From contig NZ_LNYE01000020.1 in the NCBI RefSeq assembly GCF_001467695.1, positions 616,368-680,367 of the forward strand: a stretch of 64,000 nucleotides of DNA, given 5' to 3'. The translations under genes were made by a program, and so were the position numbers. The notes beneath the pieces were generated by a model. That model did not search any database. It saw nothing but the letters and a program-made list of their open reading frames with translations, and was not told where the DNA came from. This DNA is from Legionella gratiana (GTDB taxonomy: Bacteria; Pseudomonadota; Gammaproteobacteria; Legionellales; Legionellaceae). Positions 1 to 7,970 of this stretch are shown here, in pieces (positions within the stretch are counted from its first letter, which is position 1; each line of letters begins with the position of its first letter).

Positions 1-1
1 G

Positions 2-1504
2 CATCTTAAAGATTCTACCCGCTTAGTAGGATTACCTGAGCACGCATTAAATACAGCCAAAGAATTGGCTGCTGAGAAGGGACTTGAAGGGTATGTACTT
101 ACCTTGGAGTTTCCTTGCTATTATGCAGTGATGACACATGCTGAAGATCGTAGTTTACGAGAAGAGATGTATTATGCTTATATCACTAGGGCTTCCGATC
201 AGGGGCCCAGTGCAGGAACCTATGATAATACACCGTTGATTCAAGAAATTTTAGCATTACGTCATGAAGAAGCTCAGCTTTTAGGTTTTAACAATTATGC
301 CGAATTGTCTTTAGCCACAAAAATGGCTGAATCAACCAATCAAGTTATGGATTTTATGGAGGATTTAGTCAAACGTGCTCATCAGCAAGCTGAAAATGAG
401 TTTAAAGAATTAGAGCAATTTGCTGAGGAGCAATTTAGGTTAAATCGTGTAAAACCTTGGGACATAGGTTATTTGTCTGAAAAAAGAAGACAAGTGTTAT
501 TTACCTTATCACAAGAAGACTTACGACCTTATTTTCCTCAGCTAAAGGTGATGCAAGGTTTGTTTGAGCTTGTAAAAAAACTCTATGGGATGTCCATTGA
601 GGAAATCAAGGGCGTAGATGTTTGGCATAAAGATGTTCAATGTTATTGTGTCGTTGATGAGCATAATAATGTACGCGGTTATATCTATACGGATTTGTTT
701 TCCAGGCCTAATAAGCGCAGTGGTGCGTGGATGGATTCGTTACAAAGCCGTAGAAAATTGGAGGATGGTACAGTACAACTGCCTATTGCGACTTTGACGT
801 GTAATTTTGCAAAGGCATCTGCAAATAAGCCAGCAATGCTTGCTCATGAAGAAGTAATCACTTTGTTCCATGAGTTTGGCCATTGTCTTCACCACGTTTT
901 AACACAAGTAAACTATTTAGGTGCCTCGGGTATTAATGGCGTAGAGTGGGATGCGGTCGAGTTACCCAGTCAATTTTTTGAAAATTGGTGTTGGGAGAAA
1001 AGTGGTTTAGAAGTCTTAACTGCGCATGTGAATACTGGAGAATCTCTTCCTGATTCTCTCTTCGAACGCTTAATTACCGCAAAGAATTTCCAATCAGCAA
1101 TGGCTATGTTAAGACAAATGGAATTTTCTCTTTTTGATTTTCGTATTCATAAAGAATACGTTCCGAATCAAGATTCACTTGTTAATGAGATTTTAGCTGA
1201 TGTACGCTCCAAATCTGTTGTACCTATTGTTTCTTACAATCGTTTTCCACAGAGCTTTAGTCATATTTTTGCTGGTGGATATGCAGCAGGCTATTACAGT
1301 TATAGCTGGGCAGAAGTTTTATCCAGCGATGCTTTTTCTCGCTTTGAAGAAGAGGGTGTTTTAAATCCACAAACAGGCCATGATTTTTTACGCCATATAT
1401 TAGAAGTAGGTGGTTCTAAAAAAGCTGCAGAAGCTTATAAAGAATTTAGGGGGCGTCCTGCGACCATTGATGCCTTATTACGTCATAATGGCATTCAAGG
1501 ATAA
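2..1504 (+). CDS. prlC: Oligopeptidase A, M3 zinc metallopeptidase (3' part)
   Basis: Cytosolic zinc oligopeptidase that degrades short peptides, including cleaved signal peptides. The frame is open from base 2, so the N-terminal part lies outside the window; about 500 C-terminal residues of a roughly 680-residue family member are present. The zinc site HEFGH is encoded at 869-883, followed by the conserved GVEWDAVELPSQF stretch and the FSHIFAGGYAAGYYSY block near the C-terminus. I recall close similarity to E. coli PrlC along the whole visible length. No defect is seen. It is followed by a weak hairpin and the tmRNA gene on the same strand. Confidence 0.95.
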   Translation, partial: HLKDSTRLVGLPEHALNTAKELAAEKGLEGYVLTLEFPCYYAVMTHAEDRSLREEMYYAYITRASDQGPSAGTYDNTPLIQEILALRHEEAQLLGFNNYAELSLATKMAESTNQVMDFMEDLVKRAHQQAENEFKELEQFAEEQFRLNRVKPWDIGYLSEKRRQVLFTLSQEDLRPYFPQLKVMQGLFELVKKLYGMSIEEIKGVDVWHKDVQCYCVVDEHNNVRGYIYTDLFSRPNKRSGAWMDSLQSRRKLEDGTVQLPIATLTCNFAKASANKPAMLAHEEVITLFHEFGHCLHHVLTQVNYLGASGINGVEWDAVELPSQFFENWCWEKSGLEVLTAHVNTGESLPDSLFERLITAKNFQSAMAMLRQMEFSLFDFRIHKEYVPNQDSLVNEILADVRSKSVVPIVSYNRFPQSFSHIFAGGYAAGYYSYSWAEVLSSDAFSRFEEEGVLNPQTGHDFLRHILEVGGSKKAAEAYKEFRGRPATIDALLRHNGIQG

Positions 1505-1510
1505 ATTGAA

Positions 1511-1541
1511 TTCCGGGTTAAGAAAAAGGAATAGCCCGGAA
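1511..1541 (+). terminator. Hairpin after prlC, possible weak terminator
   Basis: The arms TTCCGGG (1511-1517) and CCCGGAA (1535-1541) form a 7-bp GC-rich stem seven bases after the prlC stop codon. There is no T tract after the stem, so intrinsic termination is doubtful. It could instead stabilise the mRNA 3' end. Confidence 0.35.
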
Positions 1542-1597
1542 CGCTCTGTTGAATGCGACGAAATTTGATGGGAGGAAGCTTATTTTTTAACATTTTA

Positions 1598-1606
1598 TGG
1601 TATACT
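1598..1606 (+). promoter_or_regulatory. Extended -10 promoter of the tmRNA gene
   Basis: TGGTATACT is a TGn-extended -10 element whose hexamer (1601-1606) lies nine bases before the predicted mature tmRNA 5' end at 1616. No convincing -35 hexamer is seen at the normal distance, which fits extended -10 promoters. Confidence 0.55.
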
Positions 1607-1615
1607 TAAATGTAA

Positions 1616-2021
1616 GGGGGCGACCTGGCTTCGACGTGGGTTGCAAAACCAGAGGTGCATGCCGAGAATGAGAACTCTCGTAAATCAGACTCAACTAAAT
1701 ATAAATGCAAACGATGAAAACTTTGCTGGTGGTGAAGCTATTGCTGCCTAATAAGCACTTTAGATAAACCATCACTGTGTACTGGCCAATAAACCCAGTA
1801 TCCCGTTCGACCGAGCCCGCTTATCGGTATCGAATCAACGGTCATAAGAGATAAGCTAGTGTCCTAATCTATCCCGGGTTAAGATGCGAAATTTAGGGAA
1901 TCGCTGTGTATCATCCTGCCCGTCGGAGAATCCACAGTTAAATTCAAAAGACAAGGCTACGCATGTAGAGCTGAAGGCAGAGGATTTGCGGACGCGGGTT
2001 CGATTCCCGCCGCCTCCACCA
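1616..2021 (+). ncRNA. ssrA: Transfer-messenger RNA (tmRNA)
   Basis: Rescues ribosomes stalled on broken mRNAs by acting first as alanyl-tRNA and then as a short mRNA encoding a degradation tag. The 5' end GGGGGCG pairs with CGCCTCC just before the terminal ACCA, forming the 7-bp acceptor stem with one G-T pair. The T-arm GCGGGTTCGATTCCCGC is at the 3' end. The tag reading frame is 1707-1748, ANDENFAGGEAIAA, followed by tandem TAA stops. CCA is encoded. The length of 406 nt is slightly longer than that of E. coli. The 3' end is a classical integration site, which fits the mobile-DNA debris just downstream. Confidence 0.97.
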
Positions 2022-2140
2022 ATCATTAAAACTATTTCTGACCACTAATGACCATCATAAACCCATGTAGATCAACGAGTTAAATCCACTTTTCTGGTTG
2101 ATGGGGTTGTCTTTTGTGGTGTTCTGTTGGCTCAAAAATC

Positions 2141-2192
2141 ACCCAAAATATGTCCAAAAGTTTTGGAAAAGTACCCAATATCTGCCCAAAAT
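2141..2192. repeat. Two integrase arm-type-like repeats beside the tmRNA
   Basis: Two related 20-mers beginning ACCCAA lie at 2141-2160 and 2173-2192. A third copy matching the second over 19 bases (ACCCAATATCTGCCCAAAA) lies at 5116-5134. Short ACCCA-containing repeats next to a tRNA or tmRNA gene resemble arm-type sites of tyrosine integrases, but no integrase gene remains. The surrounding stretch 2022-2252 contains no credible gene. Confidence 0.4.
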
Positions 2193-2252
2193 TTTAGGAG
2201 AATTTAGTCACTTTGGATTGCCTTGTAGGAAATTGCGTAATGGAGTTCAAAT

Positions 2253-2396
2253 TTGCAGTTGATTGTGATTCAAAATTGCAGGCGATTACAATTCAAAATT
2301 GCAGTCAATTGTAATTGAAGACTGCAGGTGATTACAATTCAAAATTGCAGTCAATTGTAATTGAAGATTGCAGGTGATTGTAATTCAAAATTGCAG
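2253..2396. repeat. Tandem array of 23-bp repeats
   Basis: Six complete 23-bp units start at 2253, 2276, 2299, 2322, 2345 and 2368, each opening with TTGCAG (CTGCAG in one), and a seventh starts at 2391 and is cut short. Two unit types alternate, one ending GATTCAAAA or CAATTCAAAA and the other ending GTAATTGAAGA, which gives a higher-order 46-bp period. The array lies 80 bp before the istA fragment, so it may be the transposase-binding repeat block that IS21-family ends often carry. An iteron-like origin is the alternative. Confidence 0.7.
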
Positions 2397-2475
2397 TATC
2401 GAGTGATAGCGACATTGGCAGATTAAATAATCTATGTTAGCGCTTTCTTCTTAAGCACATAAGGTAGAAAGTGAG

Positions 2476-3114
2476 ATGCCAATGGAGCGCCTAGATATGA
2501 GAAAGATCAAAGAAGTCCTACGGTTAAAATATAGTTGCGGATTAAGTAATGTAAAAATAGGACTAAGCTGCAATATCTCACGGGAATCAGTGCGTTTGTA
2601 TTTGTTACGTGCATCAGCTGCTGGTTTAAGTTGGCCTGTACCCGAAGATTTGGATGATGAACAATTAGAAGGTTTGTTATTTCCAACGGAGTTAATCAGC
2701 GCACGTTTACCGCAGCCTGATTGTCAGCAGATTCATCAAGAACTGAAACGCAAAGGCATGACCCTATGGCTTTTATGGGAAGAATACAAAGTAAATCATC
2801 CAGATGGAATGAGCTATAGTCGATTTTGCCAATTATATCGTGATTTTAAAGACACATTGTCGGTCAGTATGCGCCAAACGCATGTAGCCGGTGAAAAGCT
2901 TTTTGTTGATTATGCAGGGATGACAGTTCCCTGGATTGAACCATTATCAGGTCAAATACATCAGGCACAAATTTTTGTTGCAGTTCTTGGTGCTTCTAAT
3001 TACACCTATGTTGAAGCGACTGCAAGCCAAAGTATCCCTGACTGGATTAGCTTCCACGTTCGAGCTTACGGTGGATCCCTGATAAGTCCACTGTTGCTGG
3101 ATATCAACCGGTGA
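2476..3114 (+). pseudogene. IS21-family transposase IstA, C-terminally truncated
   Basis: Only 212 residues remain of a protein normally about 500 long. The N-terminal helix-turn-helix region that binds the insertion sequence ends is visible (residues about 1-50, with MRKIKEVLRLKYSCGLSN), followed by the start of the DDE nuclease domain with LFVDYAGMTVPW, which carries the first catalytic aspartate. The protein breaks off just after DWISFHVRAYGG, where other family members continue into the second catalytic aspartate region. No istB ATPase follows. The upstream 23-bp repeats may be the left end of this element. It is a dead remnant. Confidence 0.85.
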
Positions 3115-3247
3115 GTGATTGGAACTTAAGCATGGGCACTACCAAGATCGGATAGTTAATTTATGCGGTCTAGTTGAGATTCTTAACAAGATATGTAAAG
3201 TTACTCAATCAAATTGCAGAGTACATGTTTCTTGCGAACGCTCGATT

Positions 3248-3306
3248 TTTGACAAAATCAGTCGGCATTACTAATTTAATTAGTGATACTGACAAATAAT
3301 GTCAAA
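3248..3306. repeat. 59-bp nested quasi-palindrome
   Basis: Outer arms TTTGACA (3248-3254) and TGTCAAA (3300-3306) are perfect inverted repeats. Inside them, after equal 6-bp spacers, lie 15-bp arms (3261-3275 and 3279-3293) matching at 12 of 15 positions around a TTA centre. The element sits between the istA remnant and the 3' end of the DUF4143 ATPase gene. It could be a protein-binding or recombination site. It is AT-rich and lacks a terminator T tract. Confidence 0.6.
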
Positions 3307-3344
3307 CTCATATGAGTTGCACTTGGTTTTTTGCACTATATATG

Positions 3345-4712
3345 TTAGTTGAGCAAACTAAGTAATCTATGTATCTGCCCCACAAGATAAAAGGGAATGG
3401 ATATAAAAGTATAGTTTACGGATTTCCCTAAATTATCTTTTACATCTACATTAGTTTTACTTGGATAATCAGAATTAATTCGCATGGCGAGAGGTAATTT
3501 TTTTAATCCCATGAAAACATGTAGTGACTTTAGGCTTCCTGTGGCACCAGCTTTTACTTCAATAGGTATAATTTTATTACCATGTTGGATTACATAATCA
3601 ATTTCAGCACTTGAACCAGCCTCTTCTCTATGCCAATAATACAAAACTGGTTCAATATAGGGTGGTTCAATTGTTCTTAGCAATTGGCCAACTACCTGTT
3701 CAGCGATGCCGCCATTATTAATCAAAAGAATTTCATTTGTTGAATTAATTTGGTTTAAACTCAGTCCTAGTGCTGTACTACATAAGCCTATATCAAGGAA
3801 AACTTCTTTAAAAAATTTTTCTTTAATTTCAGATGCGAGGGGAACACCATTTGCTGAGCTACTTTGTACTCGGTGGCTAATTCGGGCTTTTTCTAACAGA
3901 TCTAATACATGCTTTATTGTCGATGCTTGAATCGTTTTATTAACTCTACTAAATACAAATTTTTGTCCAAGCATTTTTGGAATAGAATTAAGTACTTCGT
4001 CTAATCTTTCTGTCGCTAAACGACCTTTATATTTTGAAAAGTCATCGCGATAGGTGGCCAATAAGTCATTTTGTATTTGACTAACTCTATTCAGAGAGCG
4101 TTCAGCAGCCCAATTAGAGACTACAGCGGGCATACCGCCGATAATCAGATATTCTTTAAATAAAGTAGTTAATTGCTCGTGAATCGCAGAGGGGAGCTCG
4201 ACACTTAGGTCATATTGATTTAAATAGTCATAAAGTGATTCTTTGTCATTTGCTAATAAAAATTCATCAAATGACAATGGTTCCAAATGCATATAGCTAA
4301 CTCGCCCAACCGGCATACTAAATGAGTGCTCCGCTAGAATAAATTCTAATAGAGAGCCAGCGGAGATTACTGCTAGTTGGGGTAAATCTTCTGCAAACCA
4401 ACGGAGTTTGCTAAGCAGTTGAGGTGCTGCCTGTATTTCATCTAGGAATAATAAGCACTTTGGGGGATCTATTTTCTGATTTAATACCGTACTTAAATTT
4501 AATAAAATTTGATTTACATCATTAGAAGCAAAAAGACTGGCATAGGAAGGTTGCTTCTCGAAGTTGAGTTCAATTAATTGCATTCCTGTCTTTTCAGCTA
4601 AGTGCCTTACTAGCCATGTTTTACCAACTTGTCTTGCCCCACGAATGACTAATGGTTTCCGGTCAGGTGAAACTAGCCAGTTATCCATATAATTTAATAG
4701 AGTTCGTTTCAT
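3345..4712 (-). CDS. AAA ATPase with C-terminal DUF4143 domain
   Basis: A 455-residue P-loop ATPase of the AAA_14/DUF4143 type; the cellular role of this family is not established. Walker A is GARQVGKT (about residues 25-32), Walker B is LLFLDEIQ (about 88-95), and a sensor-like SAGSLLEF follows. The C-terminal DUF4143 region includes the AEIDYVIQ and IPIEVKAG motifs, which resemble the core of PD-(D/E)XK nucleases. The gene stands alone inside mobile-element debris, with a 59-bp palindrome after its stop codon and three helically spaced dyads before its start. Length is normal for the family. Family assignment is firm, function is not. Confidence 0.9.
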   Translation of the reverse strand: MKRTLLNYMDNWLVSPDRKPLVIRGARQVGKTWLVRHLAEKTGMQLIELNFEKQPSYASLFASNDVNQILLNLSTVLNQKIDPPKCLLFLDEIQAAPQLLSKLRWFAEDLPQLAVISAGSLLEFILAEHSFSMPVGRVSYMHLEPLSFDEFLLANDKESLYDYLNQYDLSVELPSAIHEQLTTLFKEYLIIGGMPAVVSNWAAERSLNRVSQIQNDLLATYRDDFSKYKGRLATERLDEVLNSIPKMLGQKFVFSRVNKTIQASTIKHVLDLLEKARISHRVQSSSANGVPLASEIKEKFFKEVFLDIGLCSTALGLSLNQINSTNEILLINNGGIAEQVVGQLLRTIEPPYIEPVLYYWHREEAGSSAEIDYVIQHGNKIIPIEVKAGATGSLKSLHVFMGLKKLPLAMRINSDYPSKTNVDVKDNLGKSVNYTFISIPFYLVGQIHRLLSLLN

Positions 4713-4770
4713 TTAATATACTTATCATTAGTAATATACTAAATTATAAGCAATAATATATTTAAGTCAA

Positions 4771-4855
4771 CAAAACAGACGGTTGTTTTGATTATTAAAC
4801 CAACAAAACAGCGTCCTGTTTTAATTAATAGCCATGGAAAACAGAGGGTTGTTAT
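4771..4855. promoter_or_regulatory. Three operator-like dyads with a 33-bp period
   Basis: Copies of an 18-bp dyad of form AAAACAGNGNNNTGTTTT start at 4772, 4805 and 4838, exactly 33 bp apart. The first has arms CAAAACA and TGTTTTG, the second AAAACAG and CTGTTTT, and the third is less perfect. They lie 60-145 bp upstream of the DUF4143 ATPase start. Equal spacing of about three helical turns suggests cooperative binding of one protein on one face of the DNA. Confidence 0.55.
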
Positions 4856-4896
4856 TTGAATTTTTAAAGTATTGAGGGCTAGTAACACCACATGAT

Positions 4897-4955
4897 ATTT
4901 ACTTTAATCTCCATTAAATACTAATACTTACCTATTACTGGAGATTAAAGTAAAT
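4897..4955. repeat. Perfect 16-bp inverted repeat, 27-bp loop
   Basis: ATTTACTTTAATCTCC at 4897-4912 is exactly mirrored by GGAGATTAAAGTAAAT at 4940-4955. The stem is AT-rich, and the T-rich run that follows it (4969-4976) is 13 bases away. It may be an inverted-repeat end or a transcript hairpin. The rest of the gap 4713-5214 holds the operator-like dyads and a 19-base repeat, and no convincing gene. Confidence 0.55.
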
Positions 4956-5115
4956 GATGGTAGAACAATTTTTTTATGACCACTCAACCAACCACAAATT
5001 GGGTTATCAAGCAACACCGAAGGTTAATTAAAAAATATAGCGGTTGTAAGGAAACAAATTCAATTCCCATATACGGAATCAAACTGAACAAAAACGCAAT
5101 TGTTAACAAAAAACC

Positions 5116-5135
5116 ACCCAATATCTGCCCAAAAA
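5116..5135. repeat. Distant copy of the tmRNA-proximal repeat
   Basis: ACCCAATATCTGCCCAAAA recurs here exactly as at 2173-2191, in the same orientation. The two copies bracket the istA remnant and the ATPase gene, and may mark the two sides of a decayed integrated element. No copy of the tmRNA 3' end is visible beside it. Confidence 0.5.
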
Positions 5136-5214
5136 AGTTGAGCAGGATTTTGAGTTAAAATTTCAAGCAAAGTGATCTGGGTTGGGCTATGCCACCGATT
5201 TTTCGGATAGGCTC

Positions 5215-6114
5215 TTAAATTTTGGAATTAAATTGATTATTTAAATCAAGTGTCTTGATATACTCTTCTTTAGCAAGTTCGATGTATTCTGTTAATGTAA
5301 TTTCACTATTTAAATGCATGCCTGCCAACTGTTTATAGAGTAAAATTAAAGTGCTCATCTTATCAAGAGAAACCTGTGTCGCAAGATACATAGGTCTACG
5401 TTCATCTGTTTCTTCTTGCTTCGTTAATTGGTCTAGATTTACATTAACTAGTTCAGTGCTTGTTGGTGTGAGAAGGTAGAGTTCCTTATAGAGTTCTTTC
5501 TTCTTTTCAATGGATGTTTTCGGGTCAAATAGCTGCTGTACTTGAGTGATATGGGAGGATAGGTTAATGCAGGTACATTTTTTATCTTTTAACCAAGAGA
5601 CAAGAGAGAACGCTTGATTATTTGTTCCTTTTGCAACATTAGATTGATAAATATATCCGTAACATTCGTTTTCTTTTTGATGTGTCGCAAGCATTACATA
5701 GGAATGTCCCGGTACATCTATTCTGACGAGTTTAGGTAGATTTGTCATTAATTCATCATGGAGTTTTGTTATTGGCCGGGATAGGTCGTGATGAATAGCT
5801 GTTGACATATTTCTCCCTGTCATTAACTTACAAAAGCCGTTCGCCGTATAACCACAGCCTATAGGCAAAAAAAGACCTTGCTCAACTGGTATGTGATCCT
5901 TTGAGTCTTTATTCACAGTATTATCCATCATGAGTGCTGCATTTAACACCATCTCAAAAGGGAGGCCTTGTATGCTAATAAGAAAATTGGCATCGATTAA
6001 ACTGTCTTTATTATTTTCAGCGTTGCATAAAATAGATTTATATAATTGGTGAAATTCAGCCCCATTGGTATTAGATGCATCCTCTTTTTTGTTTTTCTCT
6101 ACATTAAAAAACAT
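5215..6114 (-). CDS. Unknown protein, effector candidate with Cys/His motifs
   Basis: A 299-residue soluble protein with no family I can name. The start at 6114 is chosen because GGAG lies six bases upstream; a longer start at 6162 has no such site. Possible papain-like protease features are Cys87 in LPIGCGYTANGFC, His137 in PGHSYVML, and a polar residue in YIYQSN (about 154-159), in the order expected for a Cys-His-Asn/Asp fold. The C-terminus is rich in glutamate and lysine (EITLTEYIELAKEEYIKT), as in many Dot/Icm substrates. It has no signal peptide or membrane segment. The protease and effector readings are inference. Confidence 0.75.
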   Translation of the reverse strand: MFFNVEKNKKEDASNTNGAEFHQLYKSILCNAENNKDSLIDANFLISIQGLPFEMVLNAALMMDNTVNKDSKDHIPVEQGLFLPIGCGYTANGFCKLMTGRNMSTAIHHDLSRPITKLHDELMTNLPKLVRIDVPGHSYVMLATHQKENECYGYIYQSNVAKGTNNQAFSLVSWLKDKKCTCINLSSHITQVQQLFDPKTSIEKKKELYKELYLLTPTSTELVNVNLDQLTKQEETDERRPMYLATQVSLDKMSTLILLYKQLAGMHLNSEITLTEYIELAKEEYIKTLDLNNQFNSKI

Positions 6115-6247
6115 ATTTATCTCCGTTTGTAAATCAATGGTTGCAATAAAATAAAACATCATTTTTAATTATAGCATTGGTTGGGTTTTTATAGATTCTG
6201 TCGAGATACAGCAGAAAACTCTTATCAACGTGAGTTCGATATTATTT

Positions 6248-6400
6248 TTAAGCCAAAATCAAAGGAATTTGCTGTAAATTAAGTGAAGGTTTTTTAGGCT
6301 GCAATGCGTAAACAGCTAATCCTACTAATAGATTCACCGTAAAATTGTTAATACTTCTGTGTCTCGAGTGCTCGATTTGGCTGATGTTTTTAAGTTGATC
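6248..6400 (-). pseudogene. IS982-family transposase, C-terminal remnant
   Basis: Reading the minus strand from 6400 to the stop codon at 6248-6250 gives about 50 residues containing [16 protein letters not shown] and then QPKKPSL, which I recognise as the C-terminus of IS982-type DDE transposases. Nothing upstream of residue DQ remains: the frame runs directly into the broken epimerase copy that starts at 6397. The DNA after the stop codon contains the motif TCGAACTCACGTT (on the minus strand, 6239-6227), which I recall near IS982 ends. It is a dead fragment. Confidence 0.7.
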
Positions 6401-6555
6401 ATAGAAGTCTTTATAGTATTTCTTATAAGGAGTGTCGTATATGGATTTAGCTTCATTAAAAATGGATAGGCTTAAATATAAATTGTCACAACCATTCGAT
6501 TTTGAGAACGGTTATCGCTATTAAACAACCCGTGGAAAAGCATGATTATTCAAGG
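6397..6555 (+). pseudogene. Internally deleted copy of the dipeptide epimerase gene
   Basis: Bases 6397-6496 match the promoter-proximal and 5' coding DNA of the intact epimerase gene (8537-8636) with only a handful of differences. Bases 6497-6555 match 9203-9260 of the same gene. The intervening 566 bp are missing. The ribosome-binding site and ATG (6441) are kept, but the frame reaches a stop codon at 6531-6533, after about 30 codons. It is a recent decayed duplicate. Confidence 0.85.
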
Positions 6556-6659
6556 TGGATAAATATATCACTATTTTGGTCTAAATAAAAAATCTCTATA
6601 TTCAGTGTAAGATAGCATATGGTAAATTGCTTGCAAAACCCCATGTCAAGGAAAGAATT

Positions 6660-7970
6660 ATGAATAAAGAAGCCAGGGTTGTTCTTGTTTTATTATTGAT
6701 TAGCTTGGTGACCTATGCTTCTAAGTACTCACTTAACGTTTTTATGACGCATCATCTTGCAAAATCTATTTATGGCGATTTCAGCATTGCTATTAAACTT
6801 TTGACGATAATGACAGCCTTGTCTCTTTTGGGAACAGATATAAGTTCAAAACGTTTCTTAGGTAAATATATAAATTTAAATCAAAAAGCAGATGCTATTG
6901 AATATGTTGCCTGGAATCTTAGGCTCATTAGTGTGACTTTTTTTATTTCACTACTTATTGCGCTAGCATCAACATTGCTGATGATTTTACTTCATCATTT
7001 CAGAGTGAAACATATTAACGATTATCATTTGGCGGTTTATGTCTTATGGCTCATCCCATTTTCTGCACTGCTATCATTGTTAAGTAGTTATCTTATAGTG
7101 GTTGATCGCATTTATTTATCTACATTATTGACCGAATTTTTAAAATATTTATTGCAAGTTCTTTTATTTATTTCTGTGGTTCTATTTGTTGAGCCAATAT
7201 TAACGAATTTTTACATAGTCTCAGTATTACTAATCACGTTTATTTTACTTTTAACCTTGTCTCTTTTTTCTTTAAATCAGGACATCTTGGAGTTATTTAA
7301 GTATGGGTTTCATAAAGTAAGAAAAACACCGCTTACTAAAATGGATTGGCTAAAAACATCAGTACGATTAATTACAAATAACATCCTCTTTGTTATAGTT
7401 TCAGCTCTGGATTTACTTATAGTGGAGGTATTTGGCAGTAATGAAACAATGGTTGGCGATTATGCGGCCATTCTTACAATAATTGGTTTTTTGTGGCTTA
7501 TTCCTACAACTGCCCTACAAGCTTTAAAATCCAAACTATCTTTTCTCCTCGAATCAGAGATGGGGAAAAAAGAGTTGCAATGTAAAATTAACAGCACTAT
7601 GATGATTATTATTCCCACTACGATACTTGCTGGCTCAACGATTGTACTGTTTTCAAAAAATATCCTTGGTCATTTTGGACCAGATTATGTCAATGCCTCT
7701 CCCGCATTAATCATTTTAACATTCGGAGTAATGATGTCTTGCTTTGGTCGTATTGCTCCGGTTATTTTGATTTTTGGGGGATATGAGCAACTAGTTTTGC
7801 GTTGGACAATTTTTGAGTTGACATTCATGATTTTTGTGGCCATTCCTGCAACATATTATTTTAATATTATAGGAACGGCTTCTGCCACGGCGCTTCTTTT
7901 AACTGTAAAACCAGCGATATTAATTTCTATAGTTCGTAAAAAATTTGGATTGCGTGTGCTTTTTTTGTAA
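6660..7970 (+). CDS. Polysaccharide-type flippase (Wzx/MATE-like membrane protein)
   Basis: A 436-residue integral membrane protein with about 12 hydrophobic segments and few charged loops, in the style of the polysaccharide biosynthesis (Wzx/MurJ/MATE) superfamily that flips lipid-linked glycans across the inner membrane. The start at 6660 has AAGGAA six bases upstream; an earlier TTG at 6627 has no such site. N-terminal features are KYSLNVFMTHHLAKSIYGDFSIA, with glycine- and asparagine-poor helices after it. No glycosyltransferase gene is nearby, which is unusual for a flippase. It is bracketed by the broken and the intact epimerase copies, suggesting it arrived with that duplication. Substrate unknown. 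Confidence 0.75.
   Translation: MNKEARVVLVLLLISLVTYASKYSLNVFMTHHLAKSIYGDFSIAIKLLTIMTALSLLGTDISSKRFLGKYINLNQKADAIEYVAWNLRLISVTFFISLLIALASTLLMILLHHFRVKHINDYHLAVYVLWLIPFSALLSLLSSYLIVVDRIYLSTLLTEFLKYLLQVLLFISVVLFVEPILTNFYIVSVLLITFILLLTLSLFSLNQDILELFKYGFHKVRKTPLTKMDWLKTSVRLITNNILFVIVSALDLLIVEVFGSNETMVGDYAAILTIIGFLWLIPTTALQALKSKLSFLLESEMGKKELQCKINSTMMIIIPTTILAGSTIVLFSKNILGHFGPDYVNASPALIILTFGVMMSCFGRIAPVILIFGGYEQLVLRWTIFELTFMIFVAIPATYYFNIIGTASATALLLTVKPAILISIVRKKFGLRVLFL

Noticed and set aside
2253..2396. CRISPR array
   Set aside because: The repeats are contiguous with no unique spacers and no cas gene is present.
3115..3200. Continuation of istA in a shifted frame after the break
   Set aside because: A frame reading PDKSTVAGYQPVSDW follows, but it did not match the expected second catalytic region convincingly, so the pseudogene was ended at the stop codon.
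4772..4855. CRISPR-like array from three dyads spaced 33 bp
   Set aside because: The repeat is only 18 bp with spacers of about 15 bp, too short for CRISPR, and no cas gene is nearby.
4976..5158. A 60-codon frame between the 16-bp inverted repeat and the effector-like gene
   Set aside because: No ribosome-binding site, no recognisable family, and its end is made of the 19-bp repeat that also occurs beside the tmRNA. It is most likely chance.
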